Shown here in pieces: positions 42,128-50,660 of a stretch of 64,000 nt of DNA. Source of the stretch: Paraburkholderia unamae. GTDB lineage: Bacteria; Pseudomonadota; Gammaproteobacteria; Burkholderiales; Burkholderiaceae. How positions within the stretch are numbered: the stretch's first letter is position 1; each line of letters starts with the position of its first letter. The notes beneath the pieces were generated by a model. That model was given only the letters and a program-made list of their open reading frames with translations, was not told the DNA's origin and did not search any database. Both the position numbers and the translations under genes were made by a program. Location: NCBI RefSeq assembly GCF_003268775.1, contig NZ_QLSU01000026.1, positions 62,001-126,000 of the forward strand, given 5' to 3'.

Positions 42128-43024
42128 TCAGAACGGCTTGTCGCCGATGATCGTCGCGCGCATCATGCGCCGCACGGCCGGGAAGTAGTCCTGAATGGCG
42201 TAGTGCTGGGTCGAGCGGTTGTCCCAGAACGCGATGGTGTTCGGCTCCCAGCGCAGGCGCACCTGATACTCCGGCACGGCGGCCTGGCGGAACAGGTACT
42301 GGAGCAGTTCGAATTCGCCGTAGCGGTAGTCGAAGCCCACGCGGAACGTGCCCTTGCTCAGATAATTCGCGAGATGGGTCGTGAAGCCCTCGTTCACGTA
42401 GAGGATCTTTTCGCCGCTTTCAGGGTGCGTGCGCACGACGGGGTGCGTAACGGCGGGAAACTTCGCGCGGTTCGCCGCGCGTTCTTCGGCCGACATGCGC
42501 GAGCCGAACGACGGCATGATGTCGTGCACCGCTTCGAGATCGGCAAGCTGATCCTTCACCGCCTGGGGCAGTTCCGCATAGGCCTTCGCCATGTTCACCC
42601 AGATCGTGTCGCCGCCGCTGCGCGGGCATTCCATGCAGCGCAGCATCGACGCCATCGAGGGAATCTCGCGCCAGGACACGTCCGAGTGATAGATGTTCTC
42701 GCGCGCCTTCGAAGCCTGCGTGCCGCCCAGCAGCACGAGTTCGGGATGGTCGGCGTGATGCGGGAACACCGGGTGCACTTCGAGTTCGCCGAAGCGGCGC
42801 GCCAGCGCCACGTGCTGGGCGGGCGTGATGTCCTGGTCGCGGAAGAACAGCACCTTGTGCTGCACGAGCGCCGCGCGCAGCGCGGCGATGGTCGCTTCGT
42901 CGAGCGTCTCGCGCAGATCGATGCCGGCCACTTCCGCCCCGATCGCGGGCGAAACGGCTTCGAGCGTGAAGCGCGCGGGCGCGCAAGGCTGCGTGGCGGC
43001 GTGCGCCGCAATCGCATTCGTCAT
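42128..43024 (-). CDS. TauD/TfdA-family 2-oxoglutarate-dependent dioxygenase
   Basis: 298 aa. The non-haem iron facial triad is seen as H113-x-D115 (YHSDVSW) and H274 (STQHYAIQDY), with the 2-oxoglutarate Arg at 285-289 (RRMMR). The family acts on taurine, alkyl sulfates, phenoxyacetates and related ethers, breaking a C-S, C-O-S or C-O bond and releasing an aldehyde. With aldehyde and alcohol dehydrogenases downstream, release of an aldehyde from an alkyl sulfate or ether is plausible. The substrate is inferred only. A GC-rich hairpin precedes its ribosome site. Confidence 0.92.
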   Translation of the reverse strand: MTNAIAAHAATQPCAPARFTLEAVSPAIGAEVAGIDLRETLDEATIAALRAALVQHKVLFFRDQDITPAQHVALARRFGELEVHPVFPHHADHPELVLLGGTQASKARENIYHSDVSWREIPSMASMLRCMECPRSGGDTIWVNMAKAYAELPQAVKDQLADLEAVHDIMPSFGSRMSAEERAANRAKFPAVTHPVVRTHPESGEKILYVNEGFTTHLANYLSKGTFRVGFDYRYGEFELLQYLFRQAAVPEYQVRLRWEPNTIAFWDNRSTQHYAIQDYFPAVRRMMRATIIGDKPF

Positions 43025-43040
43025 GTCGTGTCTCCGTTAT

Positions 43041-43061
43041 GGCGCGGGCCTGGCCCGCGCC
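43041..43061 (-). promoter_or_regulatory. Leader hairpin upstream of the dioxygenase gene
   Basis: GGCGCGGGC and GCCCGCGCC form a perfect 9-bp stem with a 3-base loop, 16 bp before ATG 43024 and immediately before the GGAG ribosome site. It could act as a translational control element or close the preceding transcript. It lies in the 180-bp gap after the enoyl-CoA hydratase gene, the largest gap in the island's core. Confidence 0.45.
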
Positions 43062-43204
43062 TTATCTAATTGACCTGCAATGGTGTTACCTTAGGGCGGA
43101 CACAAATCGCTGTCGTGGTCCTAACGCAGGAACTACGCATGCGCCTTGCGGTCCTTCGAACGGAGCAAGGGTTTGCCCGCGGCCTCCTCCTTTCGGGCGG
43201 GGGC

Positions 43205-43999
43205 TCAAGCCTTGATGTCGTTGCGCGGCCAACGGAATGCAGGCGGCTCCTTGCGGGCAAAACGCGCCGCAGCCTCGCGCAGATAGGGCGACGTCAACGC
43301 AATGGCCTGTGCGCCCGCTTCGGCGTCGAGCAGCGCGCCGAAGTCGCGCTCGAACGTCTGCGCGAGCAGACGCTTGGTCATGGCGAACGCTTCGGGCGAT
43401 TGCGTGCTCATGGCAAGCGCGAGTTCCTGTGCGCGGGCGCCCAGCGCCTCGGCGGGCAGCACGTCGAGCACGAGGCCGAGCGCTTGCGCTTCGCGCGCGG
43501 GCAATTCGCGCGCCGAATAAACGAGTTCGCGCGTGCGCTGCGCGCCGATCATACGCGGCAGCGTATGCAGCGCCCCGAGGTCGGGCAACAGGCCCATGCG
43601 CGCGAAGGCAAGGCAAAAGCACGCCCGATCGCTCGCGACGATGAAATCGGCCATCAACGCGAGGCTGAAGCCCGCACCGTAGGCAACGCCATCCACTGCG
43701 GCGATCACGGGCTTGTCGAAGGCCGCGAGCGCCGCGCATGGGCGCTGGCTTTCGATCATGCGGCGGCGCACCGAAGCCGTGTCCACTTGCGCGCCACCTT
43801 GCATCGCACTTACATCGCCGCCCGCACAGAAGTCGCCGCCCGCGCCGCAAAGCACGAGCGCGCGCACCGTGGCGTCGCGGTTCAGCGATTCGACGGCGTC
43901 GGCAAGCTCGCCGAGCGCGCTGGCGCTCAGGGCGTTCTTGCGGCCGGGATTGTCGAGCGTCAGCGTAGCGACGCCATTTTCAATGGTAGTCCTGATCAT
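43205..43999 (-). CDS. Enoyl-CoA hydratase/isomerase (crotonase family)
   Basis: 264 aa. Oxyanion-hole segments ALVLCGAGGDFCAGGDVSAM and PVIAAVDGVAYGAGFSLALMADF are present, with LPDLGALHTLPRMIG after them. The usual second glutamate position reads D in LLPDLGAL, so it may be an isomerase or hydrolase-like member rather than a classic hydratase. Position at the end of the acyl-CoA dehydrogenase block, 61 bp after the last one, supports a beta-oxidation role in the same operon. Confidence 0.88.
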   Translation of the reverse strand: MIRTTIENGVATLTLDNPGRKNALSASALGELADAVESLNRDATVRALVLCGAGGDFCAGGDVSAMQGGAQVDTASVRRRMIESQRPCAALAAFDKPVIAAVDGVAYGAGFSLALMADFIVASDRACFCLAFARMGLLPDLGALHTLPRMIGAQRTRELVYSARELPAREAQALGLVLDVLPAEALGARAQELALAMSTQSPEAFAMTKRLLAQTFERDFGALLDAEAGAQAIALTSPYLREAAARFARKEPPAFRWPRNDIKA

Positions 44000-44060
44000 T
44001 CTTTGGAAGTCCGGTCCGGATGGAGAACCGCCCCGCGCATGGCGGGGCGGCGTGCGTGTT

Positions 44061-45194
44061 TCAGTCTTCCATCGCCTCGGCGTAGCTCGCCGTGTGATGG
44101 TCGCTGTCGCCGAGCAGCGGATCGAACATCGTGAGACGCTTGAAATAGTCGCCCACTTCCAGCTCGTCGGTCATGCCCATGCCGCCGTGCAGTTGCACCG
44201 CCTGCTGGCCGACGAAGCGCCCGGCCTTTGCCACCGTGACCTTCGCGGCCGCGAGCATGCGGCGGCGCTTGCGCGCATCGGGCTCGTCCAGCGCCTGCGC
44301 GGCCACGTAGGCCATGGAGAGCGCAAGCTCCTTTTGCACGACCATGTCCGCCATACGGTGCTGGAGCGCCTGGAAAGCGGCCAGCGGCTGGCCGAACTGG
44401 CGGCGCGTGCGCAGATACTCGGCCGTGATCTCGATGAGCCGCTCCATCGCACCGGCCGCTTCGGCGCACAGCGCGGCGATGCCGTGGTCCACACCATGCG
44501 CGAGCGCGGCCACGCCCTCTCCCGGCGCGCCGATCAACGCATCGGCGCCAAGCGCAACGGCGTCGAGTTTCACGTCGGCCGCACGCTGGCCGTCCATGGT
44601 CGGATAGCCCGTCACGCTCACACCACGGCTTTCGCGCGGCACGAGGAACAGCGCGATTTCGCCCGTGGCAGGGTCGCCCACGCGCGCGCTGACGATAAAG
44701 GCGTCAGCGATTTCGCCATGCCACACCAGCGCCTTCGCGCCGTCGAGCACGTAGCCGCGCCCCACCGGCGCGGCCCGCGTGGCGACTGCGTCGAGGCGGT
44801 AGCGCGACGCGGCCTCGGCATACGCGGGCACGACGATCTGCGCGCCCGTTGCCATCGCGCCAAGCACGCGGTCCTGCTGCGCCGCGCTGCCATGGGCGGC
44901 GAGTATCGCCGTTGCCATCACGCTGCACGGGACCACCGGCTCCTGCACGAGGGCGCGGCCCAGTTCGCGCTGCACCACGAGCCGGCTCGCCGCGCCTTCG
45001 CCAAAGCCGCCATATTGCGCGGGTGTGGTCAAGCCGAGCACGCCCATTTCGGCAAGCTGCGACCAGATCGTGCGATCGAAGCTCGCGCCTTCGCGGGCCC
45101 GGCGGCGCCGCTGCGCGAACGGATATTCGCTCTCGACGAAGCGGCGCAGGCTGTCTGCGAGCATTTGCTGCTCTTCGCTATACGTGAAGTCCAT
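44061..45194 (-). CDS. Acyl-CoA dehydrogenase, PimD-like small subunit
   Basis: 377 aa. Starts MDFTYSEEQQMLADSLRRFVE and carries the FAD segment RRQFGQPLAAFQALQHRMADM and HGGMGMTDE. Where classic short/medium-chain enzymes have the catalytic Glu in YEGT, the aligned stretch is LLGDS (Leu for Glu), which suggests a non-catalytic partner. It is only 9 bp after the PimC-like gene, matching heteromeric dehydrogenases such as pimeloyl-CoA dehydrogenase PimCD or the steroid side-chain FadE pairs. Cytosolic, FAD-dependent. Confidence 0.88.
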   Translation of the reverse strand: MDFTYSEEQQMLADSLRRFVESEYPFAQRRRRAREGASFDRTIWSQLAEMGVLGLTTPAQYGGFGEGAASRLVVQRELGRALVQEPVVPCSVMATAILAAHGSAAQQDRVLGAMATGAQIVVPAYAEAASRYRLDAVATRAAPVGRGYVLDGAKALVWHGEIADAFIVSARVGDPATGEIALFLVPRESRGVSVTGYPTMDGQRAADVKLDAVALGADALIGAPGEGVAALAHGVDHGIAALCAEAAGAMERLIEITAEYLRTRRQFGQPLAAFQALQHRMADMVVQKELALSMAYVAAQALDEPDARKRRRMLAAAKVTVAKAGRFVGQQAVQLHGGMGMTDELEVGDYFKRLTMFDPLLGDSDHHTASYAEAMED

Positions 45195-45203
45195 ATGCGT
45201 GTC

Positions 45204-46400
45204 CTAAAAGCCGATGATCATCTTCGCGATGATGTTCTTTTGCACCTCGGTCGCGCCGCCGTAAATCGAGGTCTTGCGCATGTCGAAGTAGGTGGACGCC
45301 GCCGGCGGAGCCCATTGCGGCCCGCTAACGGGCGCATGGGCGCCCGCCTCGAGCCATTGCGGCGCGTAAGGCCAGCCGTGCGGCCCGGCCACTTCCTGCT
45401 GGAGCATGGCGATGTCCTGTTGCAGTTCCGAGCCGCGAATCTTGACGATCGAAGCTTCCGGGCCGGGCCCGCGCCCGCCGCCGGCCGTCGCCACGCGCAG
45501 CAATAGCATTTCCAGCGCCATGAGGTCCATTTCCAGGCGCGCGATCTTGTCGCGCATGCGCGCGTCGTCGAGCATGCGGCCGCCCTTGCCATCGGCGCCC
45601 TGCGCGGCGTAGTGCTTCAACTGGCGCAGTTCGCGATAGCAGTGGCCAATGCCCGCAATGCTCGTGCGCTCGTGGCCCAGCAGATACTTCGCATAGGTCC
45701 AGCCGCGGTTCTCCTCGCCCACGAGATTCTCCACGGGCACCTCGACGTCTTCGAACCAGGTCTCGTTCACGTCGTGGCCGCCGTCGAGCGTGACGATCGG
45801 CCGGACCGTGACGCCCGGCGACTTCATGTCGATCAGCAGCATCGAAATGCCTTCCTGCGGCTTCGCTTCGGAGTCCGTTCTAACGAGGCAGAAAATCCAG
45901 TCGGCGAAATGCGCCATCGTGGTCCAGGTTTTCTGCCCGTTCACGATGTACTTGTCGCCCTTGCGCACGGCGCGCGTTTTCAGCGAGGCGAGATCCGATC
46001 CCGAGCCCGGCTCCGAGTAGCCCTGGCACCAGAAGTCGTCGACATCCGGAATGCGCGGCAGGAAGCGCTCCTGCATGGACGGGCTCGCGTATTTCATGAG
46101 CACCGGCCCGATCATCGTGAGGCCGAACGGCAGGAGGCGCGGCGCGCCCGCGCTGAGCGTCTCGATCTCGAAGATCAGCCGCTCCAGCGCATTCCAGCCC
46201 GTGCCGCCGTGCGCCTTGGGCCACGTTGGCGCGCCCCAGCCGCGCGCGTTGAGGATGCGATGCCAGCGCACGTAGTCGTCTTTCTCCACGCGCTGGTGCC
46301 CGAGCACTTTCTCGCGGATATCGGCGGGCAGATTCTCCCGCATGAAAGCGCGAACTTCTTCGCGGAACGCCTGTTCCGCTGCGGTATAACGCAAATCCAT
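45204..46400 (-). CDS. Acyl-CoA dehydrogenase, PimC-like large subunit
   Basis: 398 aa. Start MDLRYTAAEQAFREEVRAFMRENLP and HGGTGWNALERLIFEIET are typical of the large subunit of PimCD-type enzymes. FAD/substrate segments FWCQGYSEPGSGSDLASLKTRA and YIVNGQKTWTTMAHFADW are intact. C-terminus SIYGGATEVQKNIIAK has Gly where YEGT enzymes have catalytic Glu, so the base must come from elsewhere if active. Pairs with the gene 9 bp downstream. It likely oxidises an unusual (branched, cyclic or dicarboxylic) acyl-CoA. Confidence 0.9.
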   Translation of the reverse strand: MDLRYTAAEQAFREEVRAFMRENLPADIREKVLGHQRVEKDDYVRWHRILNARGWGAPTWPKAHGGTGWNALERLIFEIETLSAGAPRLLPFGLTMIGPVLMKYASPSMQERFLPRIPDVDDFWCQGYSEPGSGSDLASLKTRAVRKGDKYIVNGQKTWTTMAHFADWIFCLVRTDSEAKPQEGISMLLIDMKSPGVTVRPIVTLDGGHDVNETWFEDVEVPVENLVGEENRGWTYAKYLLGHERTSIAGIGHCYRELRQLKHYAAQGADGKGGRMLDDARMRDKIARLEMDLMALEMLLLRVATAGGGRGPGPEASIVKIRGSELQQDIAMLQQEVAGPHGWPYAPQWLEAGAHAPVSGPQWAPPAASTYFDMRKTSIYGGATEVQKNIIAKMIIGF

Positions 46401-46436
46401 CTGGTGCTCCTTTCGGTACGACGTGACTGCGCTGCG

Positions 46437-47585
46437 TTACAGCGTGCGGGCGATCAGTTCCTTCATGATCTCGTTGGAGCCGCCAAAAATCTTGCTCACG
46501 CGAGCGTTCACGTAAAGCCGCGCAATGGGGTACTCCATCATGTAGCCGTAGCCGCCATGCAGTTGCAGACATTCGTCGATGATTTCGCAGCTTCGTTGCG
46601 TGCACCACCATTTCGCCATCGCCGCGGTTTCCGCATCGAGTTCCCCGCGCAGCACCTTCGCCATGCAATCGTCGATGAACGTGCGCGCGATGGTCGCATG
46701 GGTCTTGCATTCGGCCAGCTTGAAACGCGTGTTCTGCATGTCGAGCAGGCTCGCGCCGAACACCTTGCGCTCGCGCACATATGCCGTGGTCACTTCGAGC
46801 GCTTTTTCCATTGCGCTCAGTGCGCCGAGCGCGATGATCATGCGCTCCTGCGGCAACTGCTGCATCAACTGGTAGAAGCCCTTGCCCTCTTCCGTGCCGA
46901 GCAGGTTGGCGCACGGCACGCGCACGTCGTCGAAGAACAGTTCCGCGGTGTCCTGGCCCTTCTGGCCCATCTTTTCGAGCACGCGACCGCGCCGGAAGCC
47001 GGGCAGATCGTCGGTTTCGACCACCACGATCGAGACGCCCCTCGCGCCCTGCGCCGGGTCGGTCTTGACGACCACGCAAATCAGGTCCGCGAGCAGCCCG
47101 TTCGAGATGAACGTCTTCGAACCGTTGATGACGTAGTGGTCGCCGTCGCGCACCGCGCGCGTCTTGATGCTCTTGAGGTCCGAGCCCGCGCCCGGCTCGG
47201 ACATCGCGATGGCGGCCACGCTTGCGCCGCTCGCCATCTTCGGCAGCCACTTGCGCTTTTGCTCCTCGGTGCCGTAGCGCAGGATGTAATGCGCGACGAT
47301 GCCGCTATGCACGTTCGTGCCGAGGCTCGACACCATCGCGCGCGACTGTTCGAGCGCGATGATCGCTTCGTGCGCGAAGGTGCCGCCCCCGCCGCCGTAC
47401 TCCTCGGGAATGCTCGCGCAGAGCATGCCGAACTCGCCGGCCTTGCGCCACACCTCGCGGTCCACATGCTGCTGCTTCCACCAGCGTTCCTCATGGGGCG
47501 CGAGTTCGCGCTCGATGAATTTGCGGATCGAATCCTGGAACAGCACGAGATCGTCCGTGATCCACGGACTGCGGTTTTCAGCCAT
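46437..47585 (-). CDS. Acyl-CoA dehydrogenase, long-chain/citronellyl-CoA type
   Basis: 382 aa from ATG 47585 (AAGGA ribosome site); TTG 47603 is an alternative. Features: FIERELAPHEERWWKQQHVDREVW, AIAMSEPGAGSDLKSIKTRA, YVINGSKTFISNG. The C-terminus KIFGGSNEIMKELIA is of the LCAD group, in which the catalytic Glu sits earlier; here it aligns with the Glu of KALEVTTAYV. It is therefore probably active alone, unlike the paired enzymes downstream. The group handles long or branched acyl-CoAs. Confidence 0.92.
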   Translation of the reverse strand: MAENRSPWITDDLVLFQDSIRKFIERELAPHEERWWKQQHVDREVWRKAGEFGMLCASIPEEYGGGGGTFAHEAIIALEQSRAMVSSLGTNVHSGIVAHYILRYGTEEQKRKWLPKMASGASVAAIAMSEPGAGSDLKSIKTRAVRDGDHYVINGSKTFISNGLLADLICVVVKTDPAQGARGVSIVVVETDDLPGFRRGRVLEKMGQKGQDTAELFFDDVRVPCANLLGTEEGKGFYQLMQQLPQERMIIALGALSAMEKALEVTTAYVRERKVFGASLLDMQNTRFKLAECKTHATIARTFIDDCMAKVLRGELDAETAAMAKWWCTQRSCEIIDECLQLHGGYGYMMEYPIARLYVNARVSKIFGGSNEIMKELIARTL

Positions 47586-47624
47586 GTTCGTTTCCTTCGT
47601 CAAGCCTGCGCGCGCGGGCGCAAA

Positions 47625-48455
47625 TTACGGACGGCCGCCGCCGACCACCAGCACCTGCCCCGACACGTAGTTCGATTCGGGAATGCACATGAGATACACC
47701 GCGCCTGCGGCTTCTTCCGGCGTGCCGCCACGGCCCACGGGAATCATCGCTTCGATGTTCTTCATGAGTTGCGCGTTCACGCCCACCTTGATCTCCTGGC
47801 CCGCGATGTCGATGGTCGAACTGTTGCCCTCGCCCGCCACGGCTTCGGTCAGGCGTGTCTTGATGAGGCCGAACGCCACGCTATTGACGTTGACCTTGTA
47901 GCGGCCCCACTCCTTCGCGAGCGCCTTGGTAAGCCCGTTGATCGCGGCCTTCGCGGCCGAGTAGTTCGCCTGGCCCGCGTTGCCCATCACGCCCGAAACG
48001 GACGAGATGTTCACGACCTTGCGGAACACTTCCTGGCCCGCGTCGGCCTCGGCCTTCGCGCTCTCGCGGAAGTAGTCGGCGGCTGCGCGCAGAATGCGGA
48101 ACGGCGCGCTCACGTGAACGTCCATGATGGCGTTCCATTGGTCGTCGCTCATCTTCTGGATCACGTTGTCCCAGGTGTAGCCCGCGTTGTTCACGATGAT
48201 GTCCAGACGCCCGAACGCTTCGAGCGCCGTGCCCACGAAGCGCGTGCCGAAATCGGCGTCGGTCACGCTGCCCGCGCAGGCCACCGCCTTGCCGCCCGCC
48301 GCGACGATCTCGGCCACCACGCTTTGCGCGGGTTCCGCGTCCAGATCGTTGACCACGATCGCCGCGCCCTCGCTCGCGAGCTTCAACGCGATCTCGCGGC
48401 CAATGCCGCGGCCCGAACCCGATACGATAGCGACCTTGCCAGTCAGTTTGCTCAT
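47625..48455 (-). CDS. Short-chain dehydrogenase/reductase, probable 3-hydroxyacyl-CoA dehydrogenase
   Basis: 276 aa. NAD(P) motif VSGSGRGIG (G13, G17, G19), NNAGYTWD, catalytic Ser in NISSVSGVMGNAG and Y-x3-K in NYSAAKAAI are intact. An insertion around 200-230 (LTEAVAGEGNSSTIDIAG) resembles longer FabG-type members working on CoA esters. In this operon it would oxidise the hydroxyl made by the hydratases before thiolysis. It lies 36 bp from the MaoC gene. Confidence 0.9.
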   Translation of the reverse strand: MSKLTGKVAIVSGSGRGIGREIALKLASEGAAIVVNDLDAEPAQSVVAEIVAAGGKAVACAGSVTDADFGTRFVGTALEAFGRLDIIVNNAGYTWDNVIQKMSDDQWNAIMDVHVSAPFRILRAAADYFRESAKAEADAGQEVFRKVVNISSVSGVMGNAGQANYSAAKAAINGLTKALAKEWGRYKVNVNSVAFGLIKTRLTEAVAGEGNSSTIDIAGQEIKVGVNAQLMKNIEAMIPVGRGGTPEEAAGAVYLMCIPESNYVSGQVLVVGGGRP

Positions 48456-48491
48456 GTTTTGTCTACTCCTTGTTCATGGATAGGGGTTACG

Positions 48492-48908
48492 TCAGGCGTC
48501 GAGCGCGACCAGCGCTTCGCCCGACAGCTTGATTTCGCCTTGTGCGTCGCGCGTGGTGAGCGCGACCTTGACGGTGCGCGCGGCTTCGTCGCGCTCGGTA
48601 ACGACGCCGCTACAGGTGATGGCGTCGCCCACCTGGGTGATCGCGGCAAAGCGCACCGAGAACTCGCGGATAGCCTGCTGCGGCACCCAGTTCGTGAGCA
48701 GCCGCCCGAGATACGCCATGGACAGCATGCCGTGCGCGAACACGTCGGGCATGCCCGCGCGGCGCGCGAAGTCGAGATCGACGTGAATCGGGTTGTGGTC
48801 GCCCGAGGCGCCCGCGTAGAGCGCGAGCGTGAGGCGCGTGAGCGGCGCGGCGGCGAACGGCGGCAACGCGCTGCCTACGGCCAGATCGTCGAAACGAATC
48901 GATTGCAT
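48492..48908 (-). CDS. MaoC-like hydratase/dehydratase subunit (HadB-like)
   Basis: 138 aa from ATG 48908 with CAGGAG ribosome site. Hot-dog fold with the R-hydratase motif YAGASGDHNPIHVD-x-x-FARRAGMPDVFAHGM, giving the catalytic Asp/His pair (D in GDHNPIH and its His). It probably forms a heterodimer with the preceding FAS1-like subunit (48956-49402), as in HadAB or ChsH1/ChsH2 pairs, and hydrates an enoyl-CoA. 47 bp apart. Confidence 0.9.
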   Translation of the reverse strand: MQSIRFDDLAVGSALPPFAAAPLTRLTLALYAGASGDHNPIHVDLDFARRAGMPDVFAHGMLSMAYLGRLLTNWVPQQAIREFSVRFAAITQVGDAITCSGVVTERDEAARTVKVALTTRDAQGEIKLSGEALVALDA

Positions 48909-48955
48909 GATGACTCCTGCTTCTGTTGCGTGCGTGGTTTCGTGATGCATGGCAT

Positions 48956-49402
48956 TTAGCCGTTGCGCACGACGATCACGCTGCGCAGGTCGGCAACGGG
49001 CGCGTCGTTTTCCGCGTTCGTCACGCGCGTTTCGCGCACGACGAACTCCAGCGCGCCGCCCTTCTTGTCGTAGATGTCCGCAATGCGCGTTTCGAAGGCC
49101 AGGCGTTCGCCCGCGTACGCCATGCGGTGATAGCGAAAGTTCTGCTCGCCGTGCAGCACGCGGCCGATGTCGATGTTCAGGCGCTCGACCGTCGCGCGCG
49201 GATTGGGCGACTCCATTTCGAGGCAGAACAGGAACGTGGGCGGCACGGGCAGCGCGGGATAGCCCGCCGCGCGCGCCGCTTCGTCGTCGATATAACGGCT
49301 GTCGGTCTGGCCGGTCGCCTTCGCGAAGAAGCGCAGGCGGCCCGCCTCGACGAGGGCCGTGTGACGCGAGATCAGCGTGCCGATATGGCTTTTGTCGATC
49401 AT
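48956..49402 (-). CDS. FAS1-like MaoC N-terminal dehydratase subunit (HadA-like)
   Basis: 148 aa. N-terminal half-hydratase with RLRFFAKATGQTDSRYIDDEAARAAGYPALPVPPTFLFCLEM, the FAS1-dehydratase region pattern, and a hot-dog strand HGEQNFRYHRMAYAGERL. It lacks the GDxNPxH catalytic pair found in the neighbour, so it should be the substrate-binding half of a two-subunit hydratase. Coupled between thiolase (15 bp) and the MaoC partner. Confidence 0.88.
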   Translation of the reverse strand: MIDKSHIGTLISRHTALVEAGRLRFFAKATGQTDSRYIDDEAARAAGYPALPVPPTFLFCLEMESPNPRATVERLNIDIGRVLHGEQNFRYHRMAYAGERLAFETRIADIYDKKGGALEFVVRETRVTNAENDAPVADLRSVIVVRNG

Positions 49403-49417
49403 CGTCGGGCCTCCCGG

Positions 49418-50602
49418 TTATTGGCGCTCGTAGAGCGTGACCACGCACGCGCCGCCGAGCCCGAGGTTATGCTGAAGGCCGAAGCGCGCGCCCGCGACCT
49501 GGCGGTCCTGCGCCTGGCCGCGCAGTTGCCACACGAGTTCCGTGCATTGCGCGAGTCCCGTCGCGCCCAGCGGATGCCCCTTCGAAAGCAGACCGCCCGA
49601 GGGGTTCGTGACGACGCGCCCGCCATAGGTGTTGTCGCCGTCGAGAATGAACTTCTCCGCCGTGCCTTCGGGCGTCAGGCCCAGGCCTTCATAGGTGATG
49701 AGCTCGTTCGCGGTGAAGCAGTCGTGCAGTTCGACGACCTGAATATCTTCGGGGCCCACGCCCGCTTTTTCATACACCTGTTGCGCGGCCGCGCGCGTCA
49801 TGTCGTAGCCCACCACCTTGCGCATGTCGCCTTCGTCGAACGTGCTGTTGCGGTCCGTGGTCATGGCCTGCGCCTTGATCACCACACGCGTGTCGAGGCC
49901 GTGCTTCTTCGCGAACGCCTCCGAGCACACAATGGCCGCCGCCGCGCCGCAGGTGGGCGGGCAGCACTGCAAGCGCGTGAGCGGATCGAACACGGCGGGC
50001 GACGCCATCACCTCTTCCAGCGTCACGGTGTTGCGGAACACGGCGAACGGGTTGCGCGCGGCATGCTGGCGCGCCTTCACCGAAATACGGCCGAAAGTCT
50101 CCGGCTTGATGTCGTATTCCTTCATGTAGGCGCGCCCGCCGCCGCCGAAGAACTGCGCCGCGCGCGGCGCGGTTTCGTCGAAGCCCTGCACTTCCAGCAT
50201 GGTCTTGACGAAGCGCTCCATCGGCGTGGGGCGGTCCGTGTACGCGCCCTTGAGCGCGCCCGGCACCATCTGCTCGAAGCCCAGCGCGATGGCACATTCC
50301 ACGGCCCCGCTTTCCACGGCCTGACGCGCAAGGAACAGCGCGGTTGAACCCGTCGCGCAGTTGTTGTTCACGTTCACGACGGGAATGCCCGTGAGGCCCA
50401 CGCCATAAATCGCGGCCTGGCCCGAGGTCGAATCGCCGAACACATAGCCCACGTAGGCCTGCTCGACGAGCGCGTAGTCAATGCGCGCATCGGCGAGCGC
50501 CGCCTTCGCGGCGTTGGCGCCCATGGTCGCGTAATCGTCGCTCGCGCCGGGCTTCGTGAACGGAATCATGCCGACGCCGGCTACCACTACCTTGTTAGTC
50601 AT
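49418..50602 (-). CDS. SCP-x-type thiolase / lipid-transfer protein
   Basis: 394 aa. Starts KVVVAGVGMIPFTKPG; nucleophile Cys82 in VNNNCATGSTALF; His of VVELHDCFTANELITYE and the GHPLGATGLAQCTELVWQLRG block are intact. SCP2-type thiolases or thiolase-like aldolases often serve branched or sterol side-chain acyl-CoAs, not straight-chain fatty acids. No separate DUF35 partner is seen, which favours a true thiolase over an Ltp2-type aldolase. Between the acyl-CoA ligase and half-hydratases. Confidence 0.9.
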   Translation of the reverse strand: MTNKVVVAGVGMIPFTKPGASDDYATMGANAAKAALADARIDYALVEQAYVGYVFGDSTSGQAAIYGVGLTGIPVVNVNNNCATGSTALFLARQAVESGAVECAIALGFEQMVPGALKGAYTDRPTPMERFVKTMLEVQGFDETAPRAAQFFGGGGRAYMKEYDIKPETFGRISVKARQHAARNPFAVFRNTVTLEEVMASPAVFDPLTRLQCCPPTCGAAAAIVCSEAFAKKHGLDTRVVIKAQAMTTDRNSTFDEGDMRKVVGYDMTRAAAQQVYEKAGVGPEDIQVVELHDCFTANELITYEGLGLTPEGTAEKFILDGDNTYGGRVVTNPSGGLLSKGHPLGATGLAQCTELVWQLRGQAQDRQVAGARFGLQHNLGLGGACVVTLYERQ

Positions 50603-50660
50603 TCTGGATACCTTACTAAATGTGATTGCAATGGAACGATGCGGTGCGGATCCGGGCGGA

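Noticed and set aside
40634..43069. 811-codon forward frame
   Set aside because: Antisense to the aldehyde dehydrogenase and dioxygenase genes, which have clear catalytic residues.
45612..48959. Very long open frame (1115 codons) on the forward strand
   Set aside because: It lies antisense to three acyl-CoA dehydrogenases, the SDR and the MaoC gene, all with intact motifs. Composition is the Arg/His/Ala-rich pattern of GC-driven shadow frames.
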